In this document: piece after piece, positions 1 to 6,130 of the stretch
How the letters are laid out: each line of letters starts with the position of its first letter
Numbering within the stretch: position 1 is the first letter of the stretch
Translations under genes and position numbers: made by a program
Assembly: GCA_964458015.1 (NCBI GenBank)
Contig: CAYWGR010000216.1
Span: 1-8,290 of the forward strand
From: CAYWGR01 sp964458015
GTDB taxonomy: Bacteria > Planctomycetota > Planctomycetia > Pirellulales > Thermoguttaceae
Reading direction: 5' to 3'
Length of the DNA: 8,290 nt
Notes under the pieces: model-generated
What the model was told of the DNA's origin: nothing
The model's input: only the letters and a program-made list of their open reading frames with translations
Database searches by the model: none

Positions 1-381
1 ATAATTGCTCGCTTGCACATAAAGCGGCGACAACACACCCAAAAGATCCAACGGCGCGCCGTCCTGCCCTAGCTCTTCATGAAATTCTCGCATCGCCGCC
101 TGCGCCGTCGATTCGCCCGATTCAACGGCCCCGCCCGGCAAACTGACTTGTCCGGCATGTGATTCCAAATGCGTCGGCCGCAACGTCAACGGCAAATGCC
201 ATCGCCCTTCATGCGGATAAAGCAACAGCAACACGGCCGCCATCCGAGCTTCGGGCGGCGCAACGTCGTAATGCCGCCAAGGGCACGGGTGCGGCTCATA
301 CTGCGAACCCGTCATCGGACCAGGCAGCGGTTCCGCCAATCGCTGGGCCAACCGTTCCGGCAAATTCTCGCGCATCATCAT
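1..381 (-). CDS. CoA-pyrophosphatase-type Nudix hydrolase (3' end beyond window)
   Basis: The reading frame is open from ATG at 381 to the window edge (127 codons), so only the N-terminal part is present. The Nudix box is complete: G84, E90, then R98-E99-F-H-E102-E103-L-G105. E99, E102 and E103 are the expected metal-binding glutamates. Just before it, residues 65-84 read LTLRPTHLESHAGQVSLPGG, which fits the NuCoA signature that marks Nudix enzymes cleaving coenzyme A and its derivatives to phosphopantetheine and 3',5'-ADP. The cut-off end, VLSPLYVQASNY, resembles the usual following segment of this family. The start was chosen because ATG at 381 overlaps the TGA of the upstream membrane-protein gene (ATGA), which suggests translational coupling. 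Two further ATGs follow directly (378, 375), and no clear Shine-Dalgarno is visible. Family call is strong; substrate is inferred from the motif. Confidence 0.88.
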   Translation of the reverse strand, partial: MMMRENLPERLAQRLAEPLPGPMTGSQYEPHPCPWRHYDVAPPEARMAAVLLLLYPHEGRWHLPLTLRPTHLESHAGQVSLPGGAVESGESTAQAAMREFHEELGQDGAPLDLLGVLSPLYVQASNY

Positions 382-2060
382 CGAAGCTGATAGACCGTGA
401 AAGTTCGATTGCTGTAAAGTATCGGAAGATCGAGCGGCGGGTGCGTGGTCTCCGTCAACAAATAATCCGCATCATACTTCTCGCCGAGCTTTTTGAGCTG
501 CTTCGCATTCAACTCCGCTTGCGATACATGCCAACGCAACGCAGGCGGCGGCTCGTGTGTCGCATAAAGCTCGTCCAACGTCTTCCACCACGCAACAATC
601 GCCTGCGCGTTCTGCGGCACATCCTTCCAATTGGCCACCTCAATGCGCCCGGTATGCCACTTGAACGTCTGCGTAAGTCGCGGCGTGATGAACCGTGCGT
701 CAGGCGGAATCTTGCCCGACTCGGAAATCCATCGACAGACCTCCAGCCACGCAGGGTAATCGTGCAGCTTATGCGAGCGCGGCGCAGCCGGCGGATAGAT
801 CCGATTCGCACCCATGTCGCCCAGATGATATGCAGCCAATCCTATCGCCGCGATCAAGCCATAACGACGCCAACCTACGCGGTTGATCAGTGCCACGCCC
901 TCCAATGCAACGCCCAACGGCAACACAATGTCGGTCAGCCGGAACCAATAATACCGCAACAGATCGGCCGTCAACTTTCGATCGACATACAAAAGCAGAT
1001 GGATCGCAACGCCGATCAACGTGATGACCACTGCCCCTGCGACAAACGCTCTTAAACGACCTAAAGATGCAAGCCCAACAACTGCGTCATCCGCGGCCGT
1101 ACTTTTTTGCACGGCTTCTTTGTTGTTTTTGGCAGTTAAGGTTCTCCTACTCCAAAAACCCAAAACAAGCCAAAAGATCCAAAGCAAGCCGAGCCGCCTG
1201 ATAAATTCAGGACGTATCCCGACCAGCGTAAGGTGATGGTATAGCCGGTCAAAAACGTAAATACGATGCGCCTCGGCAGCCGTCTTTGGATCAACGCCGA
1301 CATCGAGCGTCAGCGACGGCCATAATCCCGGCAACGCCAACAAAAAACCCAACACAATTCCCGGCCAAAGCGAACGCAACGCCGGCACTGCATTCGCCTG
1401 CTCGAAAAGTCCCCTCTCCCCTCTCCCCTCTCCACTCTCCCCTCTCCTCTCCTCCTGCACCCTCTTAGCTCCCGCTGCAAGCCAAAGCCATGCAAACCCT
1501 GTCGCCACGGCCGACCATCCGCCGACAAGCACATGAAACGTCGAGGCGGCCCCAAACAGCACCAACGCCCTGTTCCATCGGTTCCGCACCAGGGCTTCTA
1601 TGCCGAGAAACACGAAGACATAAGCAAACCCTTTGGCCTCAACGCCGCCGATGATCCATTCGCCCGCCATGTGGCATCGCTCCGTCATGCACACGAACAG
1701 CGCGGCCGTGAGCGGTGACAACCAAGCGCGCGGCACAACAGACCAGCTCAATCGTTGCCACGCCCAAGCCAGCAAAAGCCACGTTACGATCCGGCCCGTC
1801 CATGCCATGGCAAACGGCGAAAGCCAAAACGAAAGCCAGCCGAACACAAAATCAAACGCCTGATGCGTGTCGGCCGACTCCGTGAACGAATCGCCGCGAT
1901 AAGCGTCCGGATTCCAATAATGGGCCGCCTTCGCCAGATAGTGCGGCTCATTCACATCCGGCACCGGCCACGCGCCTTGAACCCAAAACACGGCAAAGAT
2001 CAATACAATCTCTGCCAGCGTTCGTAATCGGCATGTCGGCGTCGATGTAACCACAACCAT
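378..2060 (-). CDS. DUF6798-like multipass membrane protein
   Basis: This is a 560-residue protein from ATG 2060. About ten hydrophobic segments are visible, near residues 14-31, 85-101, 115-125, 143-158, 165-198 (probably two), 232-250, 292-303, 339-359, 378-393 and 400-414. A soluble C-terminal part of about 130 residues follows. Conserved-looking motifs are PDVNEPHYL (34-42), ESADTHQ (61-67) and FITPRLTQTFKWHTGR (457-472). I recognise the layout as the planctomycete DUF6798 family, which resembles GT-C-like membrane glycosyltransferases, but no function is established and I assign none. A GTG at 2087 would add nine residues. ATG 2060 is preferred because GGAAGG lies just upstream, although only 3 nt away. 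Residues 202-217 (QEERRGESGEGRGERG) are a charged low-complexity loop encoded by a CCCCTCT heptamer tract. The stop overlaps the Nudix start by 4 bp. xylB lies 269 bp upstream with a hairpin between, so co-transcription with xylB is doubtful. Confidence 0.8.
   Translation of the reverse strand: MVVVTSTPTCRLRTLAEIVLIFAVFWVQGAWPVPDVNEPHYLAKAAHYWNPDAYRGDSFTESADTHQAFDFVFGWLSFWLSPFAMAWTGRIVTWLLLAWAWQRLSWSVVPRAWLSPLTAALFVCMTERCHMAGEWIIGGVEAKGFAYVFVFLGIEALVRNRWNRALVLFGAASTFHVLVGGWSAVATGFAWLWLAAGAKRVQEERRGESGEGRGERGLFEQANAVPALRSLWPGIVLGFLLALPGLWPSLTLDVGVDPKTAAEAHRIYVFDRLYHHLTLVGIRPEFIRRLGLLWIFWLVLGFWSRRTLTAKNNKEAVQKSTAADDAVVGLASLGRLRAFVAGAVVITLIGVAIHLLLYVDRKLTADLLRYYWFRLTDIVLPLGVALEGVALINRVGWRRYGLIAAIGLAAYHLGDMGANRIYPPAAPRSHKLHDYPAWLEVCRWISESGKIPPDARFITPRLTQTFKWHTGRIEVANWKDVPQNAQAIVAWWKTLDELYATHEPPPALRWHVSQAELNAKQLKKLGEKYDADYLLTETTHPPLDLPILYSNRTFTVYQLR
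1411..1455. repeat. CCCCTCT heptamer tandem tract inside the membrane-protein gene
   Basis: On the plus strand, five contiguous 7-bp units run from 1411 to 1445 (CCCCTCT three times, CCACTCT, CCCCTCT), followed by degenerate CT-rich sequence to about 1455. On the coding (minus) strand the tract is read as Gly, Glu, Arg and Ser codons. It forms a charged loop between two hydrophobic segments, where an insertion is likely to be tolerated. The same heptamer occurs in the lipoprotein gene at 4385. Because 7 is not a multiple of 3, gain or loss of one unit would shift the frame. Confidence 0.85.
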
Positions 2061-2183
2061 TGTCCTTCCGTGATGCAAAATCCCCACTTTTTACAACTGT
2101 CGTTCCAAAGTTTCCATCTTAGAACAATGGCACGCCATAAAAAAAAGATACGTTTTGAAAAATACGACAGAAAAAAATATGTC

Positions 2184-2216
2184 CTAGAAAAATAGCCGGG
2201 AGCTAACAGCTCCCGG
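2184..2216 (-). terminator. Candidate intrinsic terminator of xylB
   Basis: Read on the minus strand, a perfect 9-bp GC-rich stem (CCGGGAGCT / AGCTCCCGG) with a 3-nt loop is followed by CTATTTTTCT, a short T-tract. It lies about 114 bp after the xylB stop codon and before the DUF6798 gene. The layout fits rho-independent termination. The same hairpin recurs at 4218-4238 without a T-tract, so the element may be a dispersed repeat that happens to act as a terminator here. Confidence 0.45.
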
Positions 2217-2217
2217 A
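2191..2217. repeat. Palindromic dispersed repeat, copy 1
   Basis: The 27-bp segment contains the perfect hairpin at 2196-2216 plus flanking AATAG and a trailing A. It matches 4213-4239 at 26 of 27 positions. The only difference (C at 2213, T at 4235) keeps a G-U pair in the stem. This REP-like behaviour, conserved as a fold and found in two unrelated gaps, suggests a dispersed genomic repeat. Confidence 0.85.
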
Positions 2218-2329
2218 ATGTGCGTAAAAGCAACACTGATCCCGCACACCGACAGCCCGCCAAAACTGCATATCCCTCAATGACGGATCATCACCACTGC
2301 GTTCGTCCCCGCCCTACGACGGTTTATTA

Positions 2330-3862
2330 TTATCCCTCTAACTTCGCAATGCTCTTAAAATCATTCTTCAGCGACTGATAAAGCTGCTGATAAATCGGGA
2401 ACGCGCGGTCGTAATAGTTCTTCGCGGGCCGATTGGTCGAAGTCTCCTGCACCACACGGATCGTGGCATTGCAAGCTTCTTCAACATTCTTAGAAGCTCC
2501 GGCCCCAACCGCCGCCAACAACGCCACGCCGTAGGCTGCTCCTTCCTCGCTGTTGATCGTCACAACCTTGCGGCCGAAAACGTCGGCCTGGATCTGCCGC
2601 CAGAAGGGACTGCGCGAACCGCCGCCCGACGCCCGAATCTGACGCACCGGCACGCCCAGGTTCTCGATAATCTCCAAACTGTCCCGCATCGAATACGTCA
2701 CGCCTTCCAGTATCGAGCGGATCATGTGACCCCGCGTATGAGCAACAGTCAGCCCGACAAAACAGCCCCGGGCGTCCGGATCGGCGTGCGGCGTCCGCTC
2801 GCCCGAAAGATACGGCAGGAAGAACAGTCCTTGGCTGCCCGTCGGCACCGCCTTCGCCTCGTCGGTCAACAGATCGTAGATTTCACGCTTCGCTTTCCTC
2901 GCCGCCGCGGCGTCGGCTTTGCACAATTCGTTGCGGAACCACTGCAACGATCCGCCCGCCGAAAGATTGACGCCCATCATGTGCCATTTGCCGCGCACCG
3001 CATGGCAGAACGTATGGATGCGGCCCTGTGGATCGATCTTCACATCGTCGGAATGCACGAACATGACACCCGAAGTTCCGATCGAGGTGGAAAGCACGCC
3101 TTTGGCCACGATGCCGTTGCCGACAGCACCGGCGGCACAGTCGCCGGCCCCGCCCACCACGACGCAGTCGGTCGTTAGGCCCAGCAGCTTGGCTGCCTCG
3201 GGCGTCAGTTTTCCCGTAACCTCCTCGGATTCGTAGCACTTGGCCAACAGATCCACATCGAGTTCCAGCGCCGAGAGCAATTTCTTCGACCATGTGCGAT
3301 GAACAACATCCAGCAACAACATGCCGCTGGCGTCGCTCACTTCCGTGGCATACTCGCCGGTCAACCGGCGGCGGATCTCGTCCTTCGGCAGCAATACTTT
3401 TTTCAGCTTGTCGAAATGTTTCGGTTCGTGATTCCGCAGCCAAAGGATCTTGGGCGCTGTAAAACCGGTCAGGGCGGGATTGGCGACCATTTTGATCAAG
3501 TTCGACCGGCCGCCCGCGCGTTTTTCGATTTCCTCGCATTCGGCCGATGTACGCTGGTCGTTCCAAAGAATCGCCCGGCGAATCACCTTGTCATTTTTGT
3601 CGAGAAACACCGAACCGTGCATCTGGCCCGACAGCCCGATCGACTTCACATCGCCCGGCTTCAGCTTGGCCTTGGCCATGGTTTTGCGAACCGAGCGGAT
3701 CGTCGCGTTCCACCAGTCGTCGGGATCTTGCTCGCTCCAAAGCGGCTTGGGAAAATAGCAAGGGTAAGTTTCCAAGGCCGAGGCCAAAATCGCCCCGCTT
3801 TCGTCGATAGCCAGGGTTTTCGTGCCCGAGGTGCCAATGTCGATGCCGAGGTAGACGCTCAT
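2330..3862 (-). CDS. xylB: Xylulokinase (FGGY family)
   Basis: This 510-residue cytoplasmic kinase phosphorylates D-xylulose with ATP to xylulose 5-phosphate, which enters the pentose phosphate pathway. The N-terminal phosphate-binding motif GIDIGTSGTK is at residues 6-15. PLWSEQDP (40-47), GQMHG (79-83), ILWND (98-102), GFTAPKILW (133-141) and VLLPKDEIR (156-164) all match xylulokinase rather than glycerol kinase. The catalytic aspartate is D241 in GGAGDCAAGAVG. The C-terminal half carries FFLPYLSGERTPH (347-359) and the GGGSRSPFWRQ nucleotide-binding segment (413-423). Length is close to the bacterial XylB norm (about 480-500). The ATG at 3862 is the first start before the motif, with only a weak AGGA about 10 nt upstream. 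No xylose isomerase gene is in the window. It is divergent from the sugar-binding lipoprotein at 4311, which supports a role in sugar use. Confidence 0.93.
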   Translation of the reverse strand: MSVYLGIDIGTSGTKTLAIDESGAILASALETYPCYFPKPLWSEQDPDDWWNATIRSVRKTMAKAKLKPGDVKSIGLSGQMHGSVFLDKNDKVIRRAILWNDQRTSAECEEIEKRAGGRSNLIKMVANPALTGFTAPKILWLRNHEPKHFDKLKKVLLPKDEIRRRLTGEYATEVSDASGMLLLDVVHRTWSKKLLSALELDVDLLAKCYESEEVTGKLTPEAAKLLGLTTDCVVVGGAGDCAAGAVGNGIVAKGVLSTSIGTSGVMFVHSDDVKIDPQGRIHTFCHAVRGKWHMMGVNLSAGGSLQWFRNELCKADAAAARKAKREIYDLLTDEAKAVPTGSQGLFFLPYLSGERTPHADPDARGCFVGLTVAHTRGHMIRSILEGVTYSMRDSLEIIENLGVPVRQIRASGGGSRSPFWRQIQADVFGRKVVTINSEEGAAYGVALLAAVGAGASKNVEEACNATIRVVQETSTNRPAKNYYDRAFPIYQQLYQSLKNDFKSIAKLEG

Positions 3863-3920
3863 AGTTTCGTATTCCTGCTAATGAAAAACAAACATTTGAC
3901 CACGTTGCCCAAGTCGCCGA

Positions 3921-3950
3921 ATTGTAACCCCTAACAGGGTTGTTCGGCAA
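3921..3950 (-). promoter_or_regulatory. Candidate sigma-70-type promoter of xylB
   Basis: On the minus strand, TTGCCG (3950-3945, 4/6 to the -35 consensus) and TACAAT (3926-3921, 5/6 to the -10 consensus) are 18 bp apart. This would start transcription about 50 nt upstream of the xylB ATG. It lies just downstream of the 19-bp array, so proteins bound there could affect it. Only consensus matching supports it. Confidence 0.4.
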
Positions 3951-3969
3951 CCGGCACAGCAATTTTCCT

Positions 3970-4049
3970 GGTCACAGTATTTTCCCATGGTCACAGTTAT
4001 TTTCCGTGGTCGCGGTAGTTTTCCCCGGTCACAGTTATTTTCCGTGGTC
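3970..4049. repeat. 19-bp direct tandem repeat array
   Basis: GGTC occurs at 3970, 3989, 4008, 4027 and 4046, an exact 19-bp period. The four full units approximate GGTCACAGTTATTTTCCGT; the third is most diverged (GGTCGCGGTAG...), and the fifth unit breaks off after GGTCA. A shorter degenerate unit may begin at 3953 (GGCACAGCAATTTTCC). It lies between divergent xylB and lipoprotein genes. It could be an operator array or the end of an IS21-type element, whose termini often carry several repeats of this kind. No transposase gene is next to it. Confidence 0.85.
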
Positions 4050-4053
4050 AAAA

Positions 4054-4079
4054 TAGCTAAATTGTGTAGCTATATTGTG
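4054..4079. repeat. 13-bp tandem pair with an internal inverted repeat
   Basis: TAGCTAAATTGTG (4054-4066) is followed directly by TAGCTATATTGTG (4067-4079), with one mismatch. ATAGCTA (4053-4059) and TAGCTAT (4067-4073) also form a 7-bp inverted repeat around a 7-nt spacer. It begins 4 bp after the 19-bp array. Function is unknown; it may be part of the same element or a regulator-binding site. Confidence 0.7.
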
Positions 4080-4084
4080 AAGCG

Positions 4085-4100
4085 GGCGGGCTTGCCCGCC
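4085..4100. repeat. GC-rich hairpin
   Basis: GGCGGG and CCCGCC form a 6-bp stem with a CTTG loop. No clear T-tract follows on either strand and no gene ends here, so a terminator role is unlikely. It resembles short GC-rich palindromes scattered in many bacterial intergenic regions. Confidence 0.55.
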
Positions 4101-4212
4101 GTGTTTCTTAGCAGTTGCATACCGTTGTCCTTCGGCAACCCGGTCCATTGACCGCGGGATGGGTTTTGCCTTAACCTAAAGGCATCTACTCAAACAACTC
4201 AAAATGCAACAG

Positions 4213-4239
4213 AATAGCCGGGAGCTAACAGCTCTCGGA
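4213..4239. repeat. Palindromic dispersed repeat, copy 2
   Basis: This is the second copy of the element at 2191-2217, in the same orientation. The stem (4218-4226 with 4230-4238, loop AAC) has one C-to-T change at 4235, which leaves a G-U pair in RNA. It sits 72 bp upstream of the lipoprotein start and has no T-tract on either strand, so it is probably a repeat rather than a terminator here. Confidence 0.85.
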
Positions 4240-4310
4240 AAATGGATCCGAATTCTTGATTACCGATTACCCTTTCCGCATTCCGGAAGCTGTTATTACC
4301 AACTGCTCTC

Positions 4311-5855
4311 ATGACCATGAAACACCTTCCAAAAGAAAACATCCCTCTTTCCTCCAAAAGCAGGACACTGGTTTCTAGTCGCCTCCCCTCTCCCCTCTCC
4401 CCTCTCCTCTCTCCCCTTTCATTCCTCCTCTCTCCCCTCCTCCTCTGCCTGCTTCTTCTGTCCGGTTGCACAAAGCCCGAGCCGGTAGAAACCAAACCCG
4501 CAAAGCGACCGCTCGAAGGCATCAAGCTGCAATTGGCCATTGCCGACGACCCGGCGCTGGCCGCCGCCATTCTTCGGCAACGCGGCGAATGGAACGCCCA
4601 AACCGGATCGGATTTGGAAATCGTTGAAACAACCGGGCAAAAACTCTCGCAAGCTGAAACCCTGCCCGCCGACGCCGTACTGTGCCCTTCGCATCTATTA
4701 GGCGTTTTGGCCGAACACAAGTTGCTGGCCCCTGTGCCTTCCAATATCCTGAAAAGTGCCGCCTGGGGCGACGTTTTCGAGTTGCTCCGTCTTCGCGAAG
4801 CAGCCTGGGCAAAACAAATCTTGGCCGTCCCCTTCGGCTCGCCTGTCTTGGTTTGCTGCTATCGCGCTGATTTATTGGAAAAACTTCAACGCCGCCCGCC
4901 TCAAACCTGGGCCGAATACCAGGATTTGGCAAAATTGCTGGCCGAACAGGGCAAAGGCGAGCTAAAAGACAACCCTCCCTGGGCCGGTGCCATCGAACCG
5001 CTCGCCCCCGATTGGGCCGGGCTCACGCTGTTGGCCCGAGCCGCCTCTTACGCCAAACATCCCGACAACTATTCGACCCTATTCAACATCGACACGATGG
5101 AACCGATGATCGCCGGCCCGCCGTTCGTCCAGGCGTTGGAAGACCTCGTAGCCGCCACAAAATTCGGCCCCGCCAACCCCTCAGGCTTCGATCCGGCCAC
5201 AGCCCGCGCGGCATTCCTCCGCGGGCAGTGCGGCATGGCACTCACCTGGCCCACCGCTGCTCAGCAGGGCAAAGAAAAAAGTGATCTGAACAAAATTGAT
5301 GCGACAATCCGCATTGGCTTCTGCGAATTGCCCGGCTCACCCAAGGTTTTCAACGCCGGAAGCCGTGTTTGGGATGATCGAACCGAAGAGAACGACTCTC
5401 GCGTGCCGCTGTTGGCTCTCTCCGGACGCTTGGGCGTAGTCAGCGCGAAGTCCGACCACGCAGACGCCGCGTTCCAGTTGCTCGTATGGCTTTCCGACGA
5501 ACGCATGAGCCTGCAAATCAGTGCGGCAAGCCCCGCGACGACCCTTTTCCGCAAGGCACACTTGAAATCTCCCAGCCAATGGGTCGAAAAGTCGATTTCC
5601 GCGCCCTCGGCAATCCAATACGCCGATGCAACCGAAGCCGCCATGCGTCACGAGCAATGGCTCGGCGCCCTCCGCATCCCCGGCCGCGCAGAATATCTGA
5701 AAGCTTTGGACGAAGCCGTCGTAACGGCGGTTCAAGGGAAGAAACCCGCCATGGACGCCCTTCTACAGGCCGACGCCCAATGGCGCAAAATCACCGAACG
5801 CCTTGGCCTAGAATCACAAAAAACCGCCTACCGCCACAGCCTCGGCCTAGAATAA
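4311..5855 (+). CDS. Lipoprotein, ABC-type extracellular solute-binding protein (family 1-like)
   Basis: This 514-residue protein has a lipobox, LLLLSGC, with Cys53 as the predicted lipidated residue, so it should be anchored on the outside of a membrane. The hydrophobic core runs about 37-51 after an unusually long 36-residue leader. Residues 172-210 (AVPFGSPVLVCCYRADLLEK then PPQTWAEYQDLAKLL) match the hinge-region pattern of family 1 sugar-binding proteins. The conserved motif around 'FLRGQCGMALTWPTAAQQG' and the later 'GRLGVVSAKSDHADAAFQLLVWLSDE' also fit this fold. It probably binds a sugar, an inference strengthened by divergent xylB, but no permease or ATPase gene is adjacent. Starts at 4311 and 4317 are both ATG; neither has a Shine-Dalgarno. 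Residues 24-46 of the signal peptide are encoded by the CCCCTCT tract. Family call is good; substrate is unknown. Confidence 0.82.
   Translation: MTMKHLPKENIPLSSKSRTLVSSRLPSPLSPLLSPLSFLLSPLLLCLLLLSGCTKPEPVETKPAKRPLEGIKLQLAIADDPALAAAILRQRGEWNAQTGSDLEIVETTGQKLSQAETLPADAVLCPSHLLGVLAEHKLLAPVPSNILKSAAWGDVFELLRLREAAWAKQILAVPFGSPVLVCCYRADLLEKLQRRPPQTWAEYQDLAKLLAEQGKGELKDNPPWAGAIEPLAPDWAGLTLLARAASYAKHPDNYSTLFNIDTMEPMIAGPPFVQALEDLVAATKFGPANPSGFDPATARAAFLRGQCGMALTWPTAAQQGKEKSDLNKIDATIRIGFCELPGSPKVFNAGSRVWDDRTEENDSRVPLLALSGRLGVVSAKSDHADAAFQLLVWLSDERMSLQISAASPATTLFRKAHLKSPSQWVEKSISAPSAIQYADATEAAMRHEQWLGALRIPGRAEYLKALDEAVVTAVQGKKPAMDALLQADAQWRKITERLGLESQKTAYRHSLGLE
4385..4446. repeat. CCCCTCT heptamer tract encoding the lipoprotein signal peptide
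   Basis: Three perfect CCCCTCT units (4385-4405) are followed by degenerate pyrimidine-rich units to about 4446. Read on the plus strand the tract gives Pro, Ser and Leu codons that make up much of the hydrophobic signal peptide before the lipobox. The identical heptamer lies inside the DUF6798 gene at 1411, there read from the other strand. A change of one unit would shift the reading frame upstream of the mature protein. Confidence 0.85.
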
Positions 5856-5919
5856 GTAGGGTGCGTCCGCGACGCACCACCTTTGCGCAACCTTGTGTAG
5901 GGTGCGTCCGCGACGCACC
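5856..5919. repeat. Two copies of a GGTGCGTC palindromic repeat
   Basis: Identical 23-bp units lie at 5856-5878 and 5897-5919. Each is GTAG followed by an 8-bp palindrome, GGTGCGTC-CGC-GACGCACC. Linkers share the motif CTTTGCGCAACC. Decayed pieces (GTCGCACC, CTTTGGCGCAACC) continue to about 5976. The first copy starts right after the lipoprotein stop, so its strong hairpin could protect or end the transcript, but no T-tract follows. It is a REP-like dispersed element. Confidence 0.85.
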
Positions 5920-5983
5920 GGTTTTGCGTAACGTCGCACCACCTTTGGCGCAACCATTCTCTTTTGCGTCGCACCGCCTCTGT

Positions 5984-6130
5984 CTATTCCACAAACTCCG
6001 GCACCACAAGCCGCGGAATCACGCCCGCGTGGTATCCTTCCGCCAACAGCCGAGCGACTGCCTGGCGACCGATAGGACCGAAATCGAGCGTCCACTGGTT
6101 GACGTACATCTCGACGAACTGACTGTGGTT
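5984..6130 (-). pseudogene. mqnD: 3' remnant of mqnD (1,4-dihydroxy-6-naphthoate synthase)
   Basis: The minus-strand frame is open for 48 codons and ends at TAG 5984-5986. Its product reads QFVEMYVNQWTLDFG, then GRQAVARLLAEG, then GVIPRLVVPEFVE. This closely matches the C-terminus of MqnD, including the YVN..(S/T)LD.G..G.(R/Q)AVARL pattern known from the Thermus protein. MqnD acts late in the futalosine route to menaquinone and is normally about 270-290 residues, so only the last sixth is present. An in-frame TGA lies at 6131-6133, and no MqnD-like sequence was seen in any frame to its right. The true stop is intact while the 5' part is missing, which points to truncation by insertion or rearrangement at about 6118-6131. 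The rest could lie beyond the window. Recognition is from memory of the family. Confidence 0.72.

Larger units (their letters stand above)
3863..4310. other. Divergent intergenic region between xylB and the lipoprotein gene
   Basis: No gene is seen in these 448 bp. From left to right it holds a candidate minus-strand promoter for xylB (3921-3950), a 19-bp tandem array (3970-4049, with a possible degenerate unit from 3953), a 13-bp tandem pair (4054-4079), a 6-bp-stem GC hairpin (4085-4100), a small inverted repeat CGGTC/GACCG at 4141-4154, the second palindromic repeat (4213-4239) and a GATTACC tandem pair near 4258. The only plus-strand promoter candidate is weak (TTGACC at 4148, then TAACCT after 18 bp). 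The repeat load is high for a region that must hold two divergent promoters. Confidence 0.7.

Noticed and set aside
159..1055. 298-codon plus-strand frame opposite the Nudix and DUF6798 genes
   Set aside because: Arg/Ala/Pro-rich product with no recognisable domain, antisense to two well-supported genes; a shadow frame.
2000..2263. 87-codon minus-strand frame through the xylB-DUF6798 gap
   Set aside because: It runs through the hairpin repeat (giving the peptide FRELLAPGY, which also appears in a frame at 4199-4744) and overlaps the DUF6798 start out of frame; similarity comes from the DNA repeat.
3299..3934. 211-codon plus-strand frame antisense to xylB
   Set aside because: No domain recognised and entirely opposite the strongly conserved xylB coding sequence.
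3970..4079. CRISPR array
   Set aside because: The 19-bp units are contiguous with no unique spacers, and there are no cas genes.
4085..4100. GC hairpin as an intrinsic terminator
   Set aside because: No gene ends nearby on either strand and no T-tract follows the stem.
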